Assembly (NCBI GenBank): GCA_916613615.1
Contig: OU744720.1
Span: 68,898,471-68,962,470, forward strand
Source of the DNA: Steromphala cineraria
Taxonomy: Eukaryota > Mollusca > Gastropoda > Trochida > Trochidae
Direction of reading: 5' to 3'
DNA length: 64,000 nucleotides
Below, piece by piece: positions 23,000-33,683 of the stretch. Below the pieces are notes generated by a model. It had not been told where the DNA came from and made no database searches. It was given only the letters and a program-made list of their open reading frames with translations. How positions within the stretch are numbered: the stretch's first letter is position 1; each line of letters begins with the position of its first letter. The translations under genes were made by a program, and so were the position numbers.

Positions 23000-25500
23000 T
23001 ATATTCTGCATATGACCACGCTCGTATATCATGTAATCCTATTACACATATCCTTCGTTGTAAAATTAAAATGTATTGAGGTCTGTCGACAACTGGACTC
23101 TATTAATTCATTACCGCCGATTAGGGCGATTCTCCTCGCGAGAGTCACATATTTAAGCGTCAGTCAGTTAGCAGCTTCTCACAGCGAGAGCCACATATAT
23201 GCATCGCTTGAAAGCACCTCTTATTCAGCGAGAGCCGCATATATGCTTCGCTTCTACTTGTATTGAAATAAAGTCATGTGCATACATAATTTGGCAAATA
23301 TCAACATGAATGTATATATTCTATATAAGATAACGTCATTTAGTGTTTATAACAGACAGTAAATAAAGTGCTATGATAGAAATGAATGGTCGATTTTGGA
23401 GAATGATACTCCGTTTGGTGAATAAACAATTCTTTAAGATAATGGGTTGTTAGAAGTTTATACATGTATGTTATAACACACACCTCGCTCATATTTAGCA
23501 AGGTACTCATGTCACTTAACAGTAATGTCCTGTTACTTTCGAATCAGTGATGTAATTATCACATCATCATCAGATGAATTCTGTCTCTTTTGACAATCAT
23601 CAAGATAAGCCGAATCTAGATTTTATAGTTTGAAGGGCATGTTCTCTATTCGCCTACATCCCGTTTCGCCTACAGTCTTAAAACAACATGTTATGGTCCG
23701 TTGACCACTAGTTAAGCTAACCTCTCCCCTTTGTATTGAACATGAACTCGCCCAGTAGATAGAGAAAAGACTGTTTTTGCCGAGTATAATTTATTTTAAT
23801 TTCAGATAGAAAAAAAGATTGTTTTTGCCGAGTATATTTTATTTTCATTTTATTCTCACATTTCATCATCTTCATTTATTAGAGGAGGGTGGTTGTGCTC
23901 AGAGAGGGAGGATATGTGATCACCAATTGTACTGCATTTACCCTTTCACTCGGTAATTACACACTTCCAGTGTGTGGCTACTTGTCTGACAACATTCAGT
24001 CTATACTTGTGGCCATTGTGCAGAACCTGTCTTCCTCTTCTCTGTGACAAAGTGAACTCTGCTTTCTGCAAGTTAGCCATTACAAATTACATACTAATAG
24101 TTGACGGCTAACTCCATTTTATATGGTTAACATATTAAACCAAATAATGACTGTTTTTACATGTTCACTAATCTGTCAACTCTGAGAAGTTGGTATACAA
24201 TGACCAATTTATTCCAATTTCACTTTATAAAACACATGTTTTTACTTAAAATTACTTGAATGCACTAATCTGTAAACTCCTAACTAACAGAGATCACTAG
24301 GCTTGGGTAGGCTTAACACAAGTTTTTACTTGAAATTACCGGTAAATGCACACTAATCTGTCAAACCCTCCAACCAACAGAGATCAATAGGCTTTGGTGG
24401 TACAGGCTCATTATAGGAGTAGGGGTGTGTTTTCTTAGCCTAACGAGCAACCTTGTTTTTGTATGCGAATCGGGATGTAGGCGAATCTGGATGTAGGCGA
24501 ATAGAGAACAAACCGTTTGAAGCCACAAGCGAATAAACATTTAATCAGTCTCTAGAAATCATTATCAAATAGATTGACCTTGAAATAACACTCTCTCGGG
24601 ATGCATATGTACATATGCTTTCGATTGAAGCGTAGCAATCGTAGAACAAACGCATGCAAATGCTTTCATTGGACAATATTCATCATGTACAGAACAGAAT
24701 GTTATTCTCATTAATCATGCAAAATGATATAGAGAAAACATACAACATTTAGCCACACCCTTCTTCGTCACCTATTGAAACACCGACTATTCCATGCCCA
24801 TCGCCTGCGTTTTTTTATAATATTTGTATTTTTTGCACAATATCATATTTGCATGTGTTCTTTATGTCATATGAAGTTTGAATGCTGTTCAGACTTTTGC
24901 TTTCTAAAATCATTATTCAAAGTAGAGATTACGTAAGTAATCATGGTTAACGTTTAACTTGCGTATGTAATAATGTCTACATAAATGACATATTCACTGT
25001 TTAGTTTTAAATAGGGTCGATTTACTTGTTAAAACAATGTTTGTGTGCTGAACTGGTCAAAGAGAGTTACATTTTGTTTTTTCGTTTTGTTTAATGCTTC
25101 ATTCTGTCTGTGAACTGACAGTACTATTACAAAATACATATTTAATATCATATTCAGAATTAGTACAGGGTCAAAATGAATTAGATTAAACTACAATAAG
25201 TCAATCTAAATTAAGCTATGAAGTTACGGGACTTGCTCACCAAAAATGTAGACCACGCCCATCACGTAGGCACAGATTTAAGATCTATTTACTAGTGAAT
25301 GTTTATTCAGACGTCAATATAATATAGATGAACAAGTCACATTCAGTTAACAACATCAATGGTGCAAATTACTCGATGATGTCTTTGTTCTCTGTTTAAT
25401 AGCCTTATTCACACCTGTTTGTTTCCCGACTGATCTCTATGAAACAATGAAACAATCAGATTTTATGGTATAGACTAGACAGCTTCCTTTCATCCAGTCT
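23000..25500. repeat. Internal duplication, copy 1
   Basis: Aligns with about 30200-32590. Shared landmarks include a GAGAG...GCATATATGC block, ATTGAAATAAAGTC, GATTGACCTTGAAATAACAC (about 24570, versus TTGCATTGACCTTGAAATAA at about 30914) and GACTAGACAG at the end. It is interrupted by an 8 bp TSD element at 23636-24514. Two near copies of GAGAGCC-CATATATGC-TCGCTT occur at about 23180 and 23229. No gene seen. Confidence 0.7.
23636..24514. mobile_element. TIR DNA element with 8 bp target duplication
   Basis: The 879 bp element is flanked by GTTTGAAG at 23628-23635 and 24515-24522. Ends are GGCATGTTCTCTATTCGCC and, inverted, GGTTTGTTCTCTATTCGCC, followed by repeated TTCGCCTACATCC words. The paralog at about 30845-30870 shows an uninterrupted counterpart. 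Internal short duplications are present (a GTTTTTGCCGAGTATA pair; an ACTAATCTGT...AACAGAGATCA pair). No transposase frame. An 8 bp duplication fits hAT, P or Merlin-like superfamilies; I cannot choose between them. Confidence 0.75.
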
Positions 25501-25517
25501 CGGGAGATGAGGGAGGG

Positions 25518-25543
25518 TGGGGGGGGGGGGGGGGGGGGGGGGG
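25518..25543 (+). repeat. Poly-G tract (26 G)
   Basis: An uninterrupted run of 26 G. It could form G-quadruplex DNA and may have an unreliable sequenced length. Confidence 0.85.
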
Positions 25544-25642
25544 TGGTACTGTGAGCTAATTAGCGTCGCTAGAGCGGGCAGTTACGTTGACAAGGCGCCC
25601 AGGCGTAGAGCCGTGAAGCATGTCTCCCTATATTTTTTATTT

Positions 25643-25935
25643 AAGTCAAGTCAAGTTTATTTCTCATAAGTCTTTGAAATTATGACATAGAGTGAACAAA
25701 TAATAGAACAGTAGTATTACATACATATTAATGGAGCATACGCGATCCATATTTGATATAAAGAGCAATTTTAACAAGTATTGGTTTATATGTGATGGAC
25801 ATCAGTGAGATAAATTTCTCTATGGATGAATGATTACAATAATACGCAGGAAGATATTTGTGTCTTAATTCGTTAAACATATTACAATCTAACATAAAAT
25901 CCAATAAAACTCTTCCTCATCTATCTAGAAAATTT
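25643..25935 (-). pseudogene. LINE C-terminus and 3' tail, minus strand
   Basis: The minus strand encodes FNELRHKYLPAYYCNHSSIE ending at a stop near 25728. This matches the C-terminal CLRSKYLPLYFCKQPTKDKF region of the intact LINE. A short 3' UTR and a (TTGAC)n-type tail at 25643-25656 follow. It is a severely 5'-truncated insertion. Confidence 0.7.
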
Positions 25936-26039
25936 CTGAATGCACCTAAAGAAGTCAATCCAATCGGTTACGGATAAACATTTAGATATGGGGGTATGAA
26001 AAAGGAATAAATATTAAAAGATTACATTTGAATTATTGC

Positions 26040-26740
26040 AAAAGATTGCTTGGAGTTAAGAAATGAGCATGTAATTGTATGGTATACTCTGAGTTAGGCT
26101 GTTGTCCGCCTCTATTTAAAAAGCAGTATAATATGATAAAATATTGGTGTAAGCTTCTTGTGTTTGACAATAATATTTTACGAGGTTGTTGTGATAATTT
26201 GTACGAGGAGCTGGGAACACGTGGTGTTAAGAATTGGGCGTATCAAGTCAAATGTATTCTCTCAAACATTGGAATGACTGAAATATGGCTGCGGCAGGAA
26301 CTATCTGTAGATTATCTCTTATTTGTGAAACAAAGAATAAAATCAAGCTATTCAGTTTAATTCTAGCCAGTTATCCAGCTCATCAAAATGTTTTAGTATA
26401 GAAATATTATAAATAATTGTAAGCCTATCCCATTTTTATATAGGAAGTATATATCTAAATTTAGACTCAGTTCTCATAACCTAGCGGTTGAAAGTGATAT
26501 CAAAATATAGAGTATGTAAATAGTAAATGTCCAACGTGTAAAGGCGATATTGAAAATGAATTCCTTTATATTAAAATGTCAGTAATATCACACTTACACA
26601 TCACACTTATAGATATCCATCAGTATTTAAACTTATTCAATTACTTAACGTTGATAGTGTCAAAGTGCTTCGTAACTTAGGTAAATATTTATATAAGGCT
26701 AATCTATTAAGAAATGAATTTAATCATGCAGTAACAGTAA
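26040..26740 (+). pseudogene. LINE ORF2 C-terminal fragment, plus strand
   Basis: The stretch 26079-26360 encodes VYSELGCCPPLFKKQYNMIK, YWCKLLV, WAYQVKCILSNIGMTEIW and VDYLLFVKQRI. This parallels AECGRFPLVINARCRAIAFW, WTSSVRELLFQCGFGHVW and FLRLFKQRC of the intact LINE. Further pieces of the C-terminus follow in other frames to about 26740. It lies head to head with the minus-strand fragment at 25643-25935. Confidence 0.7.
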
Positions 26741-26759
26741 TATTTCATAACTGCACATC

Positions 26760-27560
26760 CTCCTGTATCGATACTTCGATGAAACCATGTTTATAACAAA
26801 CCTGTACCAATACCAGAATCGAATCGACTACACACCACATCTCGGTATGAGCGTAACCTAAAGTTAGACCTTTGATGTTTGGAGACAGAGGGCGGGGCGG
26901 CGGCTTTGATCAACTCGCTGCCACACTCCGGCGAGTAATGGTCACTGAGCACCCATACAACTAACATCACTTGAACTTAACACTACTCCGTGGCAAGCGT
27001 GTTTAAAATGATGACAAACAAGAAGACTTTTGGTTTTTCTTCTATATTTTCTGAGGGGGATTTTCACCAGAAGTTTTACAAACAAGATGGCGTCCACAGG
27101 CGAGAGCAGTCGGGAAGTATGTCCTGCCGTAGCTGGATAGTCCAGCTTCAGGACTGTAAATAAAAAGGAGCCTTTAATATAGTCTAGGTTCTCCTTCAGC
27201 AAGTCTAGAATATGAAATGAGGAGACCAAGAAATAAAAATGTTGAAAGGCATGTAATTCTTTAAAAAATAATATATTTCATAGACTAAATTTTAGTCTAG
27301 TAGCTGGACTCCGAGCCTGTCTGCCAGTTACAGAACATGTACGAATATTTAAGGATTGCAAAGAGATGGACACTGCGGGTCAAATTACAGAACGTTTACA
27401 TAATGGCTGTCAGGGAATGTCCAGATAAGGAATGGCAGATGTTCTCAACATGGGGCGGCCTAGTGCTTTGATATGCATGGCGAGGGATGCTGAGAACGCC
27501 GTCCTTTGATGAGATTTCACTTTGTGGGAGTCAGTTTTGAAACAATAATTAGTTTGATGA
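26760..27560. other. Moderately GC-rich spacer, unidentified
   Basis: It contains a GGGCGGGGCGGCGG stretch at about 26890, a small perfect palindrome AGACTAAATTTTAGTCT near 27282, and a 95-codon minus-strand open frame (26942-27229) without recognisable domain. It could be a degraded mobile element. From 27560 to 28530 nothing is recognised. Confidence 0.35.
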
Positions 27561-28530
27561 ATGTCAAATTTTGGCACTGTCACATAACCAATATACTCCC
27601 TTGTTCACTAATTTAGAAAAATAATGATGTAAGTCATTACAATAGATAGATACACAACGAAATCTTCATTCAAGTCTCGCCTAAGCATTTTAAATCACGT
27701 GCCGTCACTCAAAACTATACTTTATTGCGGAATAAAGGGTTGGCGGCGCCTTCGATCTTTACGGGAACAATACTAGAAATATTATTAATTGTGATCGTTT
27801 TTAACTGTATAACATACGAATTGATGTTCACCTTCCTCTCCACAAAAAAATTAATAAAATGCAACGTGACTCATGATGTAATTATCGGTACACGTTCATT
27901 TGTGTATTTATTTGTTTTCCACACTTGTTGATTCAATAAATAAATGAGTACTTAGTCTTACCGTGATCTGGATTTATTGGTAGGTTGATTATTTAAAATG
28001 ACGACAGTAATATGCCTTTAATAGGGTTCTTTTCTATGATTATATAAGATATTTTCCATATATATACGTGAAGTTGCTCGAAGATATATAATAAACACTT
28101 AGCATTGTACGTGAAATATAACACACTACTTTCTTGACGTAACTGTGCAAAGTGTACATTTGACAGTTCAGGTTTTGAAAGTATTACAAATGAATGAAAT
28201 ATTCTCTGCTTCAACTTATACGGAAAAATTACATATAGAGAATATTTTCTCGTTGAATATTTTATCATATAACAGACATTCGTTTGGTTGATATTGGTGA
28301 GAAGGTTAGACCTGTATTTAATCATTCGAATTTTGATATCATATATGTATAAATGTATGAATTCCCGTGGAGCAAGAAAGAAGATGTACCTTGGTTAGTT
28401 TCAGAACTAATTTCATAAAAATCTTTGAACATTTTCAATAAATTAATCAATTAACCAAAACCTCATGTCTATCGATAGGAAAAATAAACTGTAGGAGTGT
28501 GGACATTTCCGGCACACGCTGGTCATTGCC

Positions 28531-28800
28531 TGAATGAATGAATGAATGTTAGGTTTATCACGTCACATTTACCGCCATTTTAGATATTCCGTGGTGCTTG
28601 TCAACTTGTTTATGACTCAATGGACAGTTCTTATTAGTTCAAACGCACACGTAACGCACACACACAAGAAGAAGAAGAAGAAATGTTTATTTTTGTGTCA
28701 CGCCACAATCCACATAAAATTACATTATAAAACATGATATGGTTAGGATTGAAGGCCCAGCCAGTAAATGACTTATAATAACAATAACATAAATAACCAG
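28531..28800 (-). mobile_element. Retroposon 3' ends with (TTCA)n and (TTC)n tails
   Basis: A (TGAA)4 run at about 28531-28549 and an (AAG)n run at 28667-28682 each adjoin short sequences that, on the minus strand, look like retroposon 3' ends (for example AAAAATAAACATTTCTTC). Both are read as strongly truncated insertions. Their 5' limits are not determined. Confidence 0.4.
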
Positions 28801-28848
28801 CTTATCCCTTCAGCAGTGTTTCTTTCACTCAATGATTCGACTGATAAT

Positions 28849-28900
28849 CACTCAAGCGTGGCGTTTGGATATTTTGCCGGATTAGGCCGTAATCTGAACA
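28849..28900. repeat. Right end of the 31497-32508 element family
   Basis: AATCACTCAAGCGT and GGATTAGGCCGTAATC here match the right end of the element at 31497-32508 (about 32441-32508). A matching left end was not found nearby, so this is a partial copy. From 28900 to 30200 only the tail at 29819 is recognised. Confidence 0.55.
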
Positions 28901-29818
28901 ATCAACATAATCTTGTGATCAGTTAATCAGCTACCTCATTAGTGTATCTTTAGCAATTAACAGACAGTTACCGTGCGATGGTATCTTTATTGCCTTAGTA
29001 TAGCCAGTCACAAATACCCGTTCTCTTCGTTTTCACTGTATAGGATAATTAAGTTACAGTAGCAACAATACAGAACCTTAAAATATAAGACTTATTTTCA
29101 ATATTAAAAGCGCATAGTTAGTGGTTAGATGGGCATGTCGCAGTTTCAAAGCAGGATAGCAGGTTTTCGCTTTATAAAATAACACTTGTCGATTACTTTA
29201 TGAATGAAATATATCGAATTTCATTTACCTTGTATTTTTCATTAGTTGTTAACAATTGCAGTATGTACATGTCTTTTGAAGTTGTGCTTTGGTTTCGATT
29301 TCACATATATGAATAGTAACTGATTTGTTAAAACACACATGACTTACAACGTTTTCCGGGATGAAATATATGACAATGTCAGTTATTGAACGAAAAAACA
29401 ACTTTTATGAACTATGATAAACACAAAACTCTGATCTAAGAGCTGATAATTAAAATGTAGAGGGAGGAGGTATATAATATACATGCTAACAACGTGCTAC
29501 GTGTCGTTTTATTTGGGAAAGGGACACAACGTGTATAGAGATTTACTGTCTTGATACAATCTTCAAAGATCACTAGAGTGCCCTTCCGAAATTCCGATGT
29601 GGAGTGACCCCAATGAGAGGAGACGGGAAGATATGAGAACGTGCTATGTAAGGAAAGTTATTGTTTTAACTAAGTGTTAGACGGAATGCATGTTTTATTT
29701 TATGGTCCCATTTATACAATCACTTTTAGAGAAATGTCAAAGCTTACTGCCGAACTTTAAGGATTCTATCTTCTAAAGATATGTTTTCTTATATATTTAG
29801 TACAAATGGTCCATTCTA

Positions 29819-29866
29819 AAATATTGCCCAAGCGGCGTAAAACACTAATTCACCCACTCACTCTTA
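29819..29866 (+). mobile_element. SINE-like 3' end
   Basis: ATTGCCCAAGCGGCGTAAAA is followed by CACTAATTCACCCACTCACTC. A core ending in -TAAA(A)CAC plus an ACTC-type tail is the same layout as the SINE-like element at 1844-2166, in a different family. Only the last 50 bp or so are evident. Confidence 0.45.
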
Positions 29867-30199
29867 AGTTTTAGCGCCTGCCATGATATTCTTACAATAC
29901 GCTGTGATATTAATTATGAAGAAGAAAACAAAGGAAGAAAGAAGAATATTGTATTCAAGTGTCTAGCAATTGGTACAAGTCAAATATACATGTAGATACA
30001 TGATGTCATCCCCCTGCCAACTTGGGCCTATTAGACACTAATGTATGGTTAGCTTTTGCTTTCTGAACTAGCTTTTAGTAATATATATTTTTGCTGACTT
30101 GATGTTCAGTGAATACACTTTTAGCATATAGTATGTACATTTTAAAAGTAATATAGTCTCTCATAAGTCGCAAATACTGGTCGTAGTTTTACCTAATCT

Positions 30200-32590
30200 G
30201 TATTTATTTCATAAATGTACATTTGTATCTACGAGTGAGACATGAATAAAATATTCTGTTTGCTGTCTGTCTACAAGTGACTCATTTCACCAACGGCGAG
30301 AGATGCACATATGCGAAAAATATAGGTAAACCTCCTCATGAGAGCTGCATATTAGCGTAAGTGAATTTGCAGCTTCATACAGCTAGCGTATGTTCGTCAT
30401 TTGAAATAACTGTTACTCGGCACATTTCGCACATTTCCTTTTGTATTGCAATAAAGTCGAATTTAACAACATAGCAAAAACTCAACAAAGAAGATATGAT
30501 ATAAAAAGATGTATTTTTGAAATAGAAATATGCTTTGCTAGATGTGTCCCTTTGTGTTGCTGACAGGTAGTAATCAAAGTGATTTGATATCAATAACTTG
30601 TACCTTCAAAGACTGATACAACGGTTGCTAAATAAACACATTCTGAAGAAAACGGATTGCTAGAAGTTTACACAGAAATTAGCCTATGTAGGAACATACC
30701 CCTCGCTTGTATTAGCAATACTCATGTATTTTAAAGTAATATACTGTTAATTGGATGCAGTGATGTATTTCAATGTAAACTATCAAATCAACTCCAAATG
30801 AATTCAGTCTCTCTTGACACCACATTGATAAATTGGGAATATAGAATTAACTAAGGTATAAATCCTCATACAAATAAACATTCAATCTGACTCTATAAAT
30901 GTGATCAATAAGAAATTGCATTGACCTTGAAATAACACTCTCTCTCTCATATTCCTACCAATTGAAGTGTATCAATTGTAGAACAAACATGGATCCGCGC
31001 CCATGTTTGTATTTTGTGTAGTTTGTGTTCGTAACCGCGCTGGTATAAGTGCATGGGTGTATGTATGTAAGTAAGTATGTACATCATAACCACAATAAAC
31101 AAATCCAGGATTGACAACGGGAGAAGACATTATATCAATTGAATTTCAATAAATAAATCTACACCAGTAGTAATTGATATTTGATGTATGTAAAATTGAA
31201 AACGCATGTATTTATTATCGAAATGTTTATCAAAAACCTATGCATTTCTTCAGTATTTCTTTTCATATAAGCAATATTACTATCTAGTATTGTCATTGAA
31301 ATGTTTTAAATTTCTATTATTGTACTCTTCATTCTATTTAACATTTAAAAATGTGGAAACTCAAACATATTTATAGATGCATCTAAATAAATGATGTTTA
31401 TGGTTATGTTAATAAACAAGTGACATGCATGAAATAAAAACCTCAATTATGCCAATCACCAGACCTGTATACTATCCTTAGCACACCTGTCTGTTGGGTC
31501 GCATACCTATTCGTCGAATTTCTAGTTTTAGAATAGAAAAATCCATTCGACGGATCGGTACTGTGATTTTAGTTGTTGATTTGCTTACATAACGTCGGAA
31601 CGTTCCAAAATAAGGAAAAGGGGGTGTTTGGACTCTCATTCATTTATTTTGATCACTTGAAGTTAGGATGCTGCGATGTTGTATACAATGATTAAATATA
31701 TAAAGAATTGTAATAGTATTCTACACTTTTGGATTTAGCTATATTTGGAAACAACAGCAACATTTTGATAAACATTATAAATTCTTGTCAGAATTTGTGT
31801 TTAGACTTATGAAGAAGAATGGTACACGTCACTTGTCAATAGTATTGTTTTTTATGTAAATTATAAATCTTGTGATTATCCACATATACCGCTCTATGGA
31901 TCTGAAACTATGGCCTCCAATGTGCACAAAGAAATAAAAATAGATTGATTGAGTAAATAACATTATCAATATAAAACGTGGGGATCATGCCTCAATAATA
32001 GCCAAATGGTATGGGAATATTATTTTAAGAGGTCATGGACCTCATCAAATTTAATGAAGTTAGAAAGTTAGAAGTTAATGAAGTTTATGTTAGAAAGTGG
32101 TAAAAAATTGGAAGTAATGCCAAAGTATAAGTAAAATGATTTGAAAGTGGTGCATATGTCATACATGTATTTGAATAGGGACACAAAGGATCAATCATAC
32201 ATTTAACTTGTACCCTTCATCAAAGTATTAAATTTAGATAAACAGAAAGGGGTTTTACAGTATGAACCCTTTACTCAGTAATATGTCCGTCGATGAAATA
32301 AGACTTTTTCATGTAAGCAATTTACTTCATTTCAAGTGATCAATCGTAATGCGTATAAACAACCCGTACACCCCTTCATTAATTAACTTAGATTCTCCCA
32401 AGGTCTAATGCTTGCCAAGATTCGACCGATCGGTACAAAATCACTCAAGCGTTATTCGACAGATAGGTACAGTTCAATTTTGAAAATTCGACGGATTAGG
32501 CCGTAATCGTCTGTTGCATGCCTTCATGGAACAATAAAACGATCAGAACTTTATGTTGCTTTTCAAGACTAGACAGACCCCCCAAATGCA
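30200..32590. repeat. Internal duplication, copy 2
   Basis: Direct partner of 23000-25500 inside the 13.5 kb element. It carries its own insertion at 31497-32508 where copy 1 is uninterrupted near 25415, and lacks the insertion that copy 1 has at 23636-24514. A short hairpin ACAAACATGG/CCATGTTTGT lies at about 30983-31010. Confidence 0.7.
31497..32508. mobile_element. TIR DNA element with 8 bp target duplication (second family member)
   Basis: The 1012 bp element is flanked by GTCTGTTG at 31489-31496 and 32509-32516. Its ends share CCTA-TCGTCGAATTT (left GGTCGCATACCTATTCGTCG; right, inverted, GATTACGGCCTAATCCGTCG). Further ATTCGAC and GATCGGTAC words repeat subterminally. Copy 1 of the surrounding duplication is uninterrupted at the equivalent point near 25415. 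No transposase is seen. The CTATTCG word is shared with the element at 23636-24514, so they may be distant relatives. Confidence 0.7.
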
Positions 32591-32689
32591 AATGCAATGG
32601 TTTTCCGAAAACATTTAAATCCCGCAAGTTCTGTGTGTAAAGATTGTCCAACTGTGGAGCTATGGTCTTAACTATCGATCCCTTTAAAT

Positions 32690-33345
32690 CAAAAACCTTT
32701 CAAAGTCAACTTTTATAAAACTGATTACGTCAATATTTCACAAGATATCTGTCAAAGTAATCTTTTCTTACAATAATATAACCTTCAAAGTGAATATTTC
32801 TCAAAAGTATCTTACAAACTCAAGATTTCATCCTTTAAAATCCAAATATCTTTCAAAGTCAATATCTTACAAAATTAATAACCCTTTCAATGTCAATATT
32901 TCTAAAATATAGATATCTTTTGAAATCGATATTTCACATAATAAAAATATTGTATAAAGTTTTATCCCTTTAATCAAAAATTCTTTCAAAGTCAATATGT
33001 CACAAAATAAATGATTTCTCTAAAAGCACATTTCTGAAATCTGAATATTTCAAAGTTAATGTGTCCTAACATAAAAACTCTTTGAAAGCCAATATGTCAC
33101 AAAACCAAAATTTCTTTCAAAATCAATATTTTACAAGATCAAAATACGTTTCAAAATCAATATTTTACAAAATCAAAATATATTTCAAAGTCAATATTTA
33201 AAAAAAAATCTTTTAAATTCAATATTTAACATATTAAAAATACTTTTTAAAACTGTTATTTCTGAAATCATTTTTCTTTCAAATTCAATATGGCACAAAT
33301 TCAAAATACCTTTCAAATTCAATATTTCTACATTTATAACATATT
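32690..33345 (+). repeat. AT-rich minisatellite, period about 32 bp
   Basis: About twenty diverged units of the form CTTTCAAAGTCAATATTTCA followed by CAAAATCAAAATAT run in tandem up to the right end of the 13.5 kb element. Units are cleanest at 33100-33200 and decay outward. Short open frames here are translations of the repeat. Confidence 0.85.
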
Positions 33346-33535
33346 TATTAATAAGCATACAAGTCCTGTTATTGCAGACAAAAATATTTTTCACTTAATT
33401 ATGTTCATAATAATTTATTTTCCTTATTTAACATTCTCATGTTTAAACTATCGTTCAAACGCATTCGTTTCAATAATTTTAAAGCCAAGGGAGATAATCT
33501 TGGTCAAGAGACTCGTTTATCCGTTAAGCTTGTAC

Positions 33536-33651
33536 ACGCGTTAACCACCCGTGAGCAACCCGTGAGCAACGCGTGAGTCACTGGTGGGCCACGGCCCGCC
33601 ACGAGTGACCAACGCGTTGCTCACGCGTTAGCCACCCGTGAGGCAACGCGT
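33536..33651 (-). repeat. Right subterminal ACGCGT array
   Basis: Five ACGCGT hexamers with ACCCGT and ACGAGT variants lie directly inside the right TIR. They use the same words as the left array but are not base-for-base identical to it, so the motif rather than the full sequence is conserved. Confidence 0.8.
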
Positions 33652-33683
33652 TGCCCGACCACTTACTTTTGCACACTACTGTA

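Larger units (their letters stand above)
20149..33681. mobile_element. 13.5 kb TA-flanked element with Tc1/mariner-like TIRs
   Basis: The left end begins CAGTAGTGTGCAAAAGTAAG and the right end is its exact reverse complement over 26 bp (20149-20174 and 33656-33681). TA lies immediately outside at 20147-20148 and 33682-33683. Flanking DNA on both sides forms one continuous block matching about 40131-41280, where a single TA at 40265-40266 marks the empty site. TIR start and TA duplication are typical of Tc1/mariner, whose usual size is 1.3-2.4 kb. No transposase is recognised inside. The interior holds LINE fragments, smaller DNA elements and an internal duplication, so nested growth of a small element is the simplest explanation. 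Confidence 0.75.

Noticed and set aside
25518..25543. Poly-G run as an assembly gap or functional G-quadruplex
   Set aside because: Recorded as a repeat only; neither possibility can be decided from sequence alone.
26942..27229. 95-codon minus-strand open frame
   Set aside because: No recognisable domain, no homologous frame in another copy, and it lies inside decayed repeat-rich DNA.
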